DNA of 25,733 nt from Clostridia bacterium (GTDB taxonomy: Bacteria > Bacillota > Clostridia > Christensenellales > CAG-138). Below, one piece after another: positions 7,230-14,689 of this stretch. A program made the position numbers and the translations under genes. How positions within the stretch are numbered: the first letter of the stretch is position 1; each line of letters starts with the position of its first letter. The notes under the pieces were generated by a model that did no database searches, was not told the DNA's origin, and worked only from the letters and a program-made list of their open reading frames with translations. The stretch lies in NCBI GenBank assembly GCA_016293975.1, contig JAEDCW010000025.1, positions 1 through 25,733 of the forward strand, written 5' to 3'.

Positions 7230-8614
7230 TACAGGGCACCTCCCTTTCCGCCGACTACAATGCTTTCTACCCTGATTCTGGGCTGACCTACGTTTGTGGG
7301 TATGCTGCCCGACGCCGAGCCGCACATTCCCTGGCCCATCCACATTTCCTTACCTATCCTGTCAATCTTGAGGAGTACCTCTGCGCCCTTGCCTATGAGC
7401 GTCGCACCTCTGACGGGGCAGTATATCTTGCCGTTCTTTACCCAATAGCCCTCGAGTACCGCGAAGTTGAATTCGCCCGTGAGGGGATTTACCGAGCCTC
7501 CGCCCATCTTTGCGGCAAACAGACCGTCACCCATTGTCGCTATCATCTCTTCGCTGTCGTGATTGCCCGGTGCGAAGAATGTATTCGTCATTCTCGATGT
7601 CGGTGCATACCTGTAGCTCTGTCTGCGGCTGCTGCCCGTCAGCGGATGCGGCATACGCCTTGCGCCGAGCATATCAAACAAATACGACTTAAGTACGCCG
7701 TTCTCGATAAGCAAATTGCGCTGTGCCGGTGTGCCCTCATCGTCTACATTGATAGTACCCCATTCGCCGGGCATAGTTCCGTCATCTACGGCGTTTACTA
7801 TGTCGGAGGCTATCTTCTGTCCGAGCTTGCCGCAGAATTCGGAGTTGCCCTTAGATACGCTCGTCGCTTCGAGTGAATGTACGCAAGCCTCGTGAAGAAT
7901 AACGCCTCCGAAGCCGCCGTCGATCACGACGGGCACTGTACCTGCAGGGCACTGAGGTGCATGCAGCATTGTGACAGCTGTCTTTGCGGCCTCTCTGCCT
8001 ACATCGGTCATATTGATATGTTCAAACGCCTCAAAGCCCATTCCGAGGCCGGGAGAAACGTAACCCGTCTGAGCCTCGCCGTCCTTAGAAGCTATCGCCT
8101 GAACGAACACGCGTGTTCTGGGTCTTCTGTCCTCCGCCCACACGCCCTCGCTGTTGCAGACCATAATCTTGTGGTCGACATCGAGGTACCTTGCCGTGAC
8201 CTGTGAAATCTCCGGCGAGTATGCCTTTGCCGCGGCTGTGCCTTCCTTAAGCAGAGCGATTCTTCTGGCGTTGTCGATATCTGAAAATGCCACTTTGGGT
8301 GCGGTCTTATAGTCGCGTACCGCAAAGCTTGTCGTAGTGCCCTCACACACGTCGTCAATGGCAGCGGCCGCCGCCCTCGCGGTCGCGATAAGCGCTTCTT
8401 CACTGGTATCCGCGGTATAAGCATAAGCACACTTGGTACCCTTAAGTACCCTGACGCCTGCACCCTTGATACGTGAATAGGCTGCTTCCTCAACGCTTCC
8501 GTCTACCATCGAAAGGTTGTTGCTCTCGGTATCCTGCATGTAGAGTTCCGAAAAATCTCCGCCCGTTCGCAACGCTTCGCCGAGCACCAAGCGTGCTGTT
8601 TTCTGATCAGTCAA
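7229..8614 (-). CDS. tldD: TldD-like metalloprotease, catalytic subunit
   Basis: A 461-residue protein with the zinc motif HEACVHSLE (His241, Glu242, His246) and the C-terminal GMCG segment, which carries the third ligand Cys in E. coli TldD. The family usually has HEAxGH; here Val replaces the Gly before the second His. The long GGFGGVILHEACVHSLEA helix and a late GRRMPHPLTGSSRRQSYRYAP segment also fit. The start is TTG (8612-8614): AGGAGG lies 5 nt upstream and no ATG is placed as well. It forms an operon with the pmbA-like gene, sharing one base. Substrates are likely unstructured peptides; in other bacteria such pairs finish ribosomally made peptide antibiotics, but I see no precursor gene nearby. 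Confidence 0.94.
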   Translation of the reverse strand: MTDQKTARLVLGEALRTGGDFSELYMQDTESNNLSMVDGSVEEAAYSRIKGAGVRVLKGTKCAYAYTADTSEEALIATARAAAAAIDDVCEGTTTSFAVRDYKTAPKVAFSDIDNARRIALLKEGTAAAKAYSPEISQVTARYLDVDHKIMVCNSEGVWAEDRRPRTRVFVQAIASKDGEAQTGYVSPGLGMGFEAFEHINMTDVGREAAKTAVTMLHAPQCPAGTVPVVIDGGFGGVILHEACVHSLEATSVSKGNSEFCGKLGQKIASDIVNAVDDGTMPGEWGTINVDDEGTPAQRNLLIENGVLKSYLFDMLGARRMPHPLTGSSRRQSYRYAPTSRMTNTFFAPGNHDSEEMIATMGDGLFAAKMGGGSVNPLTGEFNFAVLEGYWVKNGKIYCPVRGATLIGKGAEVLLKIDRIGKEMWMGQGMCGSASGSIPTNVGQPRIRVESIVVGGKGGAL

Positions 8615-8659
8615 GTTATCCTCCTTTTGCGGTTGAACTTACCGCCGATTATTAAAGTA

Positions 8660-8687
8660 ATTGTACCATATATTCGTGTGTTTTTAA
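8660..8687 (-). promoter_or_regulatory. Extended -10 promoter for tldD-pmbA
   Basis: Minus strand: TGG immediately before TACAAT (8660-8665) makes an extended -10 element. The -35 is weak (TTAAAA at 8682-8687, 16-bp spacer). The -10 ends about 45 bp before the TTG start. Confidence 0.5.
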
Positions 8688-8775
8688 TAGTAAATATGGT
8701 TGCATTATGCAAACTTTGATTGACAAAAGTGTAAAAAGGCATAGGCGGCTCGGGGTTCCGAACCACTACAAAATG

Positions 8776-8810
8776 TAAAAGAAAGCCGCCAGCTTACTCG
8801 CTTGACGGCT
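8776..8810 (-). terminator. Intrinsic terminator after the EF-G-like gene
   Basis: Minus strand: AGCCGTC pairs with GGCGGCT (one G-U), and an inner AGC/GCT adds three pairs with a bulged A and a 6-nt loop. The tract TTCTTTT follows. It lies about 46 bp past the EF-G-like stop. A separate 11-bp palindrome (GGTTC-C-GAACC, 8754-8764) further downstream is unexplained. Confidence 0.65.
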
Positions 8811-8856
8811 CGTGTATGTAGTCTGTCCGTATCCGTAAAATACGGCTTTGTCGTAA

Positions 8857-10926
8857 TTATTCGTCGTCCTCGTCTTCCCTCTTGGCCTGCTCGATGATCT
8901 TCTGTGCGATGTTGGCGGGAACATCCTCGTAGCGTACGAACTCGGAAGCGAACGATCCGCGGCCCTGCGTCATTGAACGCAGGTCTGTTGCGTACTTGAC
9001 CATTTCGGAAAGCGGAGCCTCTGCGACAACCGTTGTGCCCTCGTCTGTCGGATTTGTACCGATAACACGGCCTCTGCGGCGGCTCATATCGCCCATTATA
9101 TCGCCCAAGTAATCCGTGGGAACGGTAATGTCATAGCGATAGATCGGCTCGATAAGCACGGGTGATGCCTTTGCACAAGCTGCCTTGTATGCGAGTCTTG
9201 CGGCACTCTTAAATGCAACTTCCTTGGAGTCGACGGGATGGTACTTGCCGTCATACAGTGTTGCCTTGATGCCTATCATGGGGTAGCCCGCCAATACGCC
9301 GTGTACGAGTGCCTCGCGGAGGCCCTTTTCTACTGCGGGTATGAATTCCTTGGGAACTACGCCGCCCACGATGGCGTTAACGAATTCAAAGTCGCCCTCT
9401 TCGAGCGGTTCAAAGCGCATCTGAACAACACCGAACTGACCTGCGCCGCCGGACTGCTTCTTATGCTTACCTTCTGCCTCTGCAGAAGAGCGGATGGTTT
9501 CACGATAGGCTACACGGGGCTCTGTGAGCTGTGCTTCTACCTTGAACTTGTTCTTGAGCTTTGCGCAGGTAACGTCGATATGTGTTTCGCCTATACCGCA
9601 GACGAGTACGTCGCCCGTCTCCGCATTCTTCTCGATGCTGATTGTCGGGTCTTCCTCGGTGAGCCTTCTGAGACCTGCAATTATCTTATCGTCCTCACCC
9701 TGCTTCTTTGCGGAAACTGCCAGTGAAATGCAGGGCTTCGGGAAGTCGATGGCTTCAAATACAATGGGTGCGGAAGCGTCGCAGAGTGTGTCTCCGGTAT
9801 TTGTGTACTGGAGCTTTGCCATTGCGCCGATGTCGCCGGCCTCAATCTTGTCTGCCACGGTAAGGTTCTTACCTGTCATGATGTATACGGTTCCGGGCTT
9901 TTCTGCCTTCTCCTCGCGTGAATTGAACGGCACTGTCGCGTTTGTGAGTGTGCCCGAAAATACCTTCATAATTGAAATCTTGCCTACAAAGGGGTCTGCA
10001 ACGGTCTTCATGACTTGAGCTGCGAACTTGCCTTCTGTGACCTTTGCGGCTTCGCCCGTCTTCATGTCCGTGCATGGTCTCATTGCTGCGTCCTTAGCTG
10101 TGGGCATGTAGCGGACCACGTCGTCGAGCAGTGTGCGTACGCCGAGGTTTGCAAGTGATGAGCAGCAGCAAACGGGTGTGATGTCGCCATTCATAACACC
10201 GGCGTTAAGACCGGTCTTGATGTCTTCCTGAGAGAGTTCGCCATCGCTGAAGTACTTTTCCATCAGATCTTCGCTCGTCTCTGCAGCCGCCTCTGTGAGC
10301 ATGCCGAGGAGTTCCTGTGCACGGTCGCTGAGGTTTGCGGGAATGTCTGTTTCCTTTGTTCCCTTGCCGTCGAACATGTATGCTTTCATCGTTGTGAGGT
10401 CTACATAGCCCTTGAATGAACCTGCTTCCCAGATGGGGAGCTGAATGGGTGCTACAGAGGGACCGAAGCGTTCCACCAATGCATCGATCACCTTATCGAA
10501 GTTGGCGTGTTCTCTGTCCATCTGGTTGACGACCATGATACGGGGCTTGGCATACTTCTTGCAGAGCGCCATAGCCTTCTCGGCACCGACTGTAACTCCG
10601 GAAACCGAACCGACTATTATCAGAGCAGAGTCAGCAAGTGCAAATGCCTCGGCTACCTCACCGTAGAAGTCAAAGCTGCCAGGCGCATCTATAACATTGA
10701 TCTTCGTGTTGTTCCACTCGATGGGTGCTACCGAAGTGCTTATCGATATGGCTCTCTTTGCCTCTTCAGGATCATAGTCGGAAACGGTGTTGCCGTCCTC
10801 CACACGCCCCATGCGCTCAATCTGTCCTGCATTGAACAGCATAGCCTCTGTGAGTGTTGTCTTTCCTTCGCTGCCATGGCCGAATACGCCTATGTTGCGA
10901 ATGCTCTCTGCTGTATAAGCTTTCAT
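8857..10926 (-). CDS. EF-G-like translational GTPase, atypical paralogue
   Basis: A 689-residue protein, collinear with EF-G (about 690-700) and so carrying domains G and II-V; the C terminus is acidic (EDEDDE). The P-loop is GHGSEGKT (16-23) rather than the usual GHIDAGKT of EF-G. The G3 motif reads DAPGSFDF (80-87) where EF-G has DTPGHVDF, so the catalytic His is Ser84. The G4 motif is NQMD (134-137) instead of NKMD. G5 is around CSS (255-257). These marks place it among the EF-G-like paralogues found beside true fusA in many bacteria. The canonical gene is expected in the str operon, outside this window. Its role is not known; ribosome binding is inferred from the domain layout. The ATG at 10924-10926 is the only usable start because an in-frame stop lies four codons upstream. 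A GGGGG tract is 13 nt away, a rather long spacing. Confidence 0.9.
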   Translation of the reverse strand: MKAYTAESIRNIGVFGHGSEGKTTLTEAMLFNAGQIERMGRVEDGNTVSDYDPEEAKRAISISTSVAPIEWNNTKINVIDAPGSFDFYGEVAEAFALADSALIIVGSVSGVTVGAEKAMALCKKYAKPRIMVVNQMDREHANFDKVIDALVERFGPSVAPIQLPIWEAGSFKGYVDLTTMKAYMFDGKGTKETDIPANLSDRAQELLGMLTEAAAETSEDLMEKYFSDGELSQEDIKTGLNAGVMNGDITPVCCCSSLANLGVRTLLDDVVRYMPTAKDAAMRPCTDMKTGEAAKVTEGKFAAQVMKTVADPFVGKISIMKVFSGTLTNATVPFNSREEKAEKPGTVYIMTGKNLTVADKIEAGDIGAMAKLQYTNTGDTLCDASAPIVFEAIDFPKPCISLAVSAKKQGEDDKIIAGLRRLTEEDPTISIEKNAETGDVLVCGIGETHIDVTCAKLKNKFKVEAQLTEPRVAYRETIRSSAEAEGKHKKQSGGAGQFGVVQMRFEPLEEGDFEFVNAIVGGVVPKEFIPAVEKGLREALVHGVLAGYPMIGIKATLYDGKYHPVDSKEVAFKSAARLAYKAACAKASPVLIEPIYRYDITVPTDYLGDIMGDMSRRRGRVIGTNPTDEGTTVVAEAPLSEMVKYATDLRSMTQGRGSFASEFVRYEDVPANIAQKIIEQAKREDEDDE

Positions 10927-10993
10927 ATTTGTATGTCATCCCCCTATAGAGTAAATTAGGTATGAATTTAGGGCCCAAACCACGCCAATTAAT

Positions 10994-11022
10994 ATTTTAA
11001 CAGCAAAATTCTCAGTTGTAAA
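10994..11022 (-). promoter_or_regulatory. Promoter for the EF-G-like gene
   Basis: Minus strand: TTTACA (11017-11022), 17-bp spacer, TAAAAT (10994-10999), with TG one base before the -10 (extended -10). It sits in the 142-bp gap after rarA, so the EF-G-like gene need not depend on rarA transcription. Confidence 0.65.
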
Positions 11023-11068
11023 CCGAAAATACTAATTGCAAATCCGCTTTTTGTTAAGAATATTGCGA

Positions 11069-12361
11069 TTATTTGCTCTTTCGGTCCTGCTGTCTCTGCT
11101 TTATGCGCGCTTCCGTGCCCTGCTCAGACGGTATATAGTAGCGCTTTCCCCTAACAGACAGCGGCATGTATTCCTGCTCGACATAGTGTCCGGAATAATC
11201 GTGAGGGTATTTATAGCCCACTCCGTTGCCGTACTTGCTTGCTCCTCTGTAACTCGTGTCTCTTAGGTGAATAGGTACTGGCTCGTCCTTATACAGTGCG
11301 GAATCTTCAAAAGCCGAGTCGACCGCCATCACAACGGAATTTGATTTCGGAGACTCGCAGATAAATATTATCGCCTGTGCTATGGGAAGTTTAGCCTCCG
11401 GCATTCCGATGAGTTCAAGTGCTTGCGCCGCCGCTACAGCCTGCTGCATAGCCGTGGGATTTGCAAGCCCTACGTCCTCGGACGCGTGTGCGATAAGTCG
11501 CCTGCATATTATCCTCGGATCGACTCCGGCATAGATCATCCGCCCAAACCACGCCAACGCAGCGTCGGAATCCGAACCTCTCAGACTCTTGCAGAACGCC
11601 GACAGCATATTGTAGAAGTTCTCGTCGTCTATGTTTATTACCTTGCGCTGTATCGACTCCTCCGCAATACTGATGTCGATATGTATACGGTCGTCTTTAA
11701 GCTCTGTCGTCAGTACCGCAAGCTCTATTGCGTTAAGCGCACACCTCGCATCGCCGTTTGATATCCTCACGATGTGCATGAGCGCATCCTCGTCTATATC
11801 TACAGGATATGCCCCCAAGCCTCTCTCTTTATCCTTGAGCGCGGCCTCGACCGCCTTTCTCACATCGTCGTCGCCGAGCGGGAGGAACTGGAACACTCTG
11901 CACCTGGACACTATGGCGTTCGTCATGCTTATCATGGGGTTTTCCGTAGTAGAGCCGATGAATCTTATAGTGCCCTTTTCGAGCGCGGGCAAAATGCTGT
12001 CCGATTGCGCCTTGCTCCATCTGTGGCACTCGTCGAGCAAGAGATACGTGTATTGTCCGTAGAGGCCGAGCCTGTCTTCGGCCTGCGAAATGACCTCTCG
12101 AACCTCCTTGACACCCGAAGTCACGGCGTTGAGCTTGACAAAAGCCGCTCCGGTGGTGTTTGCAATAACCGATGCGAGCGTGGTCTTGCCGCAACCCGGA
12201 GGACCGAAAAATATGCTGCTTTGAAGCGTGTCCGATTCGATGGCACGCCTTAGAAGTCTGCCTTTGCCGACAATATGTTCCTGCCCTATGAACTCGTCGA
12301 GATTTCTCGGGCGCATCCTGTCTGCAAGCGGTGATTTTCTTCTGTTATCGAACAAATCCAT
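11069..12361 (-). CDS. rarA: Replication-associated recombination protein A (AAA+ ATPase)
   Basis: A 430-residue RarA/MgsA/Mgs1-family ATPase, close to the usual length. Walker A is GPPGCGKTT (53-61) and Walker B is LLLDECHRWSKAQSD (from 107), where relatives usually read DEIHRF. IGSTTENP and VSRCRVFQFLPL match sensor and arginine-finger regions, and the C-terminal half carries GSDSDAALAWFGRMIYAG and EDVGLANP, typical of the tetramerisation domain. RarA acts at stalled replication forks with SSB and recombination proteins. The N terminus DLFDNRRKSPLADRMRPRNLDEFIGQ is the classic RarA opening. The start ATG follows GAGG with a 5-nt spacer, and a near-consensus promoter lies upstream. It is divergent from the MATE gene to its right. 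Confidence 0.97.
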   Translation of the reverse strand: MDLFDNRRKSPLADRMRPRNLDEFIGQEHIVGKGRLLRRAIESDTLQSSIFFGPPGCGKTTLASVIANTTGAAFVKLNAVTSGVKEVREVISQAEDRLGLYGQYTYLLLDECHRWSKAQSDSILPALEKGTIRFIGSTTENPMISMTNAIVSRCRVFQFLPLGDDDVRKAVEAALKDKERGLGAYPVDIDEDALMHIVRISNGDARCALNAIELAVLTTELKDDRIHIDISIAEESIQRKVINIDDENFYNMLSAFCKSLRGSDSDAALAWFGRMIYAGVDPRIICRRLIAHASEDVGLANPTAMQQAVAAAQALELIGMPEAKLPIAQAIIFICESPKSNSVVMAVDSAFEDSALYKDEPVPIHLRDTSYRGASKYGNGVGYKYPHDYSGHYVEQEYMPLSVRGKRYYIPSEQGTEARIKQRQQDRKSK

Positions 12362-12415
12362 ATGCGCCTCACAATTAAAAAATACAGCGCGGTAACGCTT
12401 AAGTACGCTGCTTTG

Positions 12416-12444
12416 ATTATACTTTTTTGCCGCCCAATCGTCAA
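12416..12444 (-). promoter_or_regulatory. Strong promoter for rarA
   Basis: Minus strand: TTGACG (12439-12444), 17-bp spacer, TATAAT (12416-12421). The -10 ends 54 bp before the rarA ATG. The remaining part of the 244-bp intergenic region (about 12445-12569) shows nothing I can identify. Confidence 0.8.
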
Positions 12445-12569
12445 TAAAGCCGGAATAATACTAAGCGTTGCACGATGCCGTAATCCTGTGACAAATATAT
12501 GCCTAAAGCTCTCAACTCTCTGCTTAGATAACAGTCGGTAATGATTTGGTTTTGGTACATCATGGGTTA

Positions 12570-12598
12570 TTTACAAGTATTTATTATTGACATATAAT
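12570..12598 (+). promoter_or_regulatory. Promoter of MATE-nitroreductase operon, close to ATG
   Basis: TTTACA (12570-12575), 17-bp spacer, TATAAT (12593-12598). The MATE ATG begins only 8 nt after the -10, so transcription should start at or within a few bases of the start codon. No ribosome-binding site is present, consistent with a leaderless message. Confidence 0.75.
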
Positions 12599-12605
12599 CA
12601 CTGAT

Positions 12606-14093
12606 ATGAAGAGAGAATTAAATATTTTCGAAGAGGGCATAAGTCCCGTAAAGGTCATGTTCATGCTGGCATGGCCTACGATAATCGAGCAATTCCTCAT
12701 GTCTGCCGTAATGTACGTGGACACGGCGATGGTAGGTGCTTTGGGCGCGGACGCATCTGCGGCGGTAGGGCTCAATTCGTCTACAACATGGTTGATAAAC
12801 GGTATTTGCGGTGCGCTTGGCGTCGGCTTTTCTGTACTCGTCGGGCGCAACATAGGCGGAGGAGACCACGAGAAGGCGAAGAAGATAGTCAGGCAAGCGC
12901 TCATGGCTATGCTGGTTTTCGGAGCGGCTATAAGTGCAATACTGTTCTGCATATCCGGCTATCTTCCGGGTTGGCTCGGCGCAGATGAGTCTTTGAGAAA
13001 CGATGCCGCATCTTATTTGTCTATAATCGCATTCATATACCTTTTTAACGTACCCAATGCCATATCGGGCGCGATAGTCCGCTGTGCGGGCGACACAAGA
13101 ACGCCCATGTTCAGCAATCTGACGGCAAACATACTCAATGTCGGCTTGAACTTCCTTTTTATATTCCCGACTCGCGACATATCATTGTTTATTAAGATAC
13201 CGTTTACGGAAACTGTACTCATCGACACATCGTTTACAATGTGGGGCGCAGGTTGGGGCATAAGGGGCGCTGCCTTCGCATCGGTCATTTCGATGGCGGT
13301 TTCTGCGACGATAATGCTCATCACGCTGTTTGTCAAGGACTATCCCGCGCGCATAAGCCTAAAGGATAAATACAAGTTCGACGGCGGCGTATGGAAAGAG
13401 ATGCTGACACTCGCCTATCCCGTCGCACTCGAGAGAATGGCGCTCTCAGGCGGACAGATAGTTGTCACATCGATGGTAACGGGACTAGGCACCAAAGTGC
13501 TCGCCGCCCACTATCTTGCCATAACCGCAGAAAGCATAACCTATATGCCCGTGTTCGGATTCTCAACGGCGGCTACGACGCTCGTTGCCCAAACTCTCGG
13601 AGCTGAACGTCGAGACTTGGCAAAGCGGTTCTCAAACTACTGCCTGTACTACGGCATGGTGTTCATGACGCTTATGGGGGTGGTACTGTATGTCTTTGCC
13701 GAACCACTGCTGGCTATAATGTCAAATGACCCCGAAGTCATAACTTTAGGTTCAAGGGTGCTCAGGATTGAAGCGTTTGCACAGACCATGTTTGCCGCCG
13801 CCAACGTAACCTCCGGTATACTCAGAGGTGCTGGCGATACGAAGTGGTCGTTCTACATAGGACTCGTAGGTATGTGGGGCGTAAGAATAGGTGTGGCATA
13901 TCTGCTCGCGTATGTATTCGACCTGGGCCTTATTGGCGCATGGTATGCTATGTTCCTCGACCTCACGATGAGGGGGATACTCTCGCTGATACGCTTCTAC
14001 AGGGGCAAGTGGCTGTACGCATGGCGAACGCCCGGTGAAGGAAATGCAAACAAAAAAGGAATATTAAAAATTCATGACGGAGGTAAGCTATGA
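12606..14093 (+). CDS. MATE-family multidrug/cation antiporter
   Basis: A 495-residue polytopic membrane protein with about twelve hydrophobic segments. The opening (FEEGISPVKVMFMLAWPTIIEQ) and the following MYVDTAMVGALG match the first two helices of MATE transporters. The second half repeats the pattern, as in PVALERMALSGGQIVVTSMVTGLG, reflecting the family's internal duplication. GAIVRCAGDTRTPMF and GILRGAGDTKWSFY are the paired loops typical of the family. MATE proteins export drugs and metabolites using Na+ or H+ gradients; the substrate cannot be read from sequence. The ATG at 12606 has no Shine-Dalgarno sequence and sits 8 nt after a TATAAT. Its stop overlaps the nitroreductase start (ATGA). 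A later start near 12657 is possible but would lose part of the first conserved segment. Confidence 0.95.
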   Translation: MKRELNIFEEGISPVKVMFMLAWPTIIEQFLMSAVMYVDTAMVGALGADASAAVGLNSSTTWLINGICGALGVGFSVLVGRNIGGGDHEKAKKIVRQALMAMLVFGAAISAILFCISGYLPGWLGADESLRNDAASYLSIIAFIYLFNVPNAISGAIVRCAGDTRTPMFSNLTANILNVGLNFLFIFPTRDISLFIKIPFTETVLIDTSFTMWGAGWGIRGAAFASVISMAVSATIMLITLFVKDYPARISLKDKYKFDGGVWKEMLTLAYPVALERMALSGGQIVVTSMVTGLGTKVLAAHYLAITAESITYMPVFGFSTAATTLVAQTLGAERRDLAKRFSNYCLYYGMVFMTLMGVVLYVFAEPLLAIMSNDPEVITLGSRVLRIEAFAQTMFAAANVTSGILRGAGDTKWSFYIGLVGMWGVRIGVAYLLAYVFDLGLIGAWYAMFLDLTMRGILSLIRFYRGKWLYAWRTPGEGNANKKGILKIHDGGKL

Positions 14094-14638
14094 ACGAGGT
14101 AATTAACGGGATTTTCAACAGGCGCAGTATCAGGGCATATAAGCCCATATCCGTTGAACAGGAGAAGCTCGACATAATCCTGCAGGCGGCACTTTGCGGT
14201 CCTACCGCGATGAACAGGCAGCAGACGCACTTTGCGGTTCTGCGCGGTAAAACGCTCGACCGCTTCATCGAGGCGATGGGCATGCTCGCATCAGACGGCA
14301 GACTGCCTTTCCGCGCAAATGAACAGGGCACGTTCCGTCCGCATTATGACGCTCCCGTGCTCATTATCGCAAGCGAGGACAGGAACAACCCCCTCGGCTA
14401 CGCGGATTGCTCGTGTGCGCTCGAAAATATGTTCATTGCCGCCACAGCATTGGGCTTGGGCTCCTGCTGGATAAACTGTCCGCACCCCACCTGTGATTAC
14501 CCCGAAGTGAGGAAGGTGCTTACGGAGATAGGCGTGCCAGAGGAAAACATGGTATACGGCTCTGCCGCAATTGGCTATGCCGACGCGGGTCCCAGAGAGA
14601 TAGAGAGAAAGCCCGACAGAGTAATCTGGACGGAGTAG
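14090..14638 (+). CDS. Nitroreductase-family FMN flavoprotein
   Basis: A 182-residue protein with the nitroreductase-family layout. The N-terminal motif FNRRSIRAYKP carries the FMN-phosphate-binding arginines. CGPTAMNRQQTHFAV is the usual flavin-binding loop, and LENMFIAATALGLGSCWI is the conserved helix near the dimer interface. The C terminus YGSAAIGYADAG ends with the expected arginine-rich tail ERKPDRVIWTE. Such enzymes reduce nitro groups, quinones or other electron-poor compounds with NAD(P)H; the specific substrate is unknown. The ATG overlaps the MATE stop by four bases, with GGAGG 7 nt upstream inside the MATE gene. Translational coupling to an exporter suggests a shared role in handling a toxic or redox-active compound, which is inference. 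Confidence 0.93.
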   Translation: MNEVINGIFNRRSIRAYKPISVEQEKLDIILQAALCGPTAMNRQQTHFAVLRGKTLDRFIEAMGMLASDGRLPFRANEQGTFRPHYDAPVLIIASEDRNNPLGYADCSCALENMFIAATALGLGSCWINCPHPTCDYPEVRKVLTEIGVPEENMVYGSAAIGYADAGPREIERKPDRVIWTE

Positions 14639-14654
14639 TTGGAAAGGCATAGAG

Positions 14655-14680
14655 AACGCCGCGGCTATAACCGCGGCGTT
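14655..14680. terminator. Strong shared terminator between convergent genes
   Basis: A perfect 10-bp stem (AACGCCGCGG/CCGCGGCGTT) with a 6-nt loop CTATAA. On the plus strand it is followed by TTATTCTAAT and ends the MATE-nitroreductase operon 17 bp after its stop. On the minus strand the flank is TCTCTATGCC, less U-rich but adequate, so it probably also ends the kinase-like gene. Confidence 0.9.
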
Positions 14681-14689
14681 TTATTCTAA

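Noticed and set aside
7230..7343. Longer N terminus for the pmbA-like protein
   Set aside because: It overlaps the conserved tldD C terminus; the TAATG junction with GGGAGG gives a better start and normal family length.
8740..8770. GGTTCGGAACC palindrome as a possible tRNA or attachment site
   Set aside because: No cloverleaf fits and there is no integrase or duplicated copy in the window; left as an unexplained palindrome.
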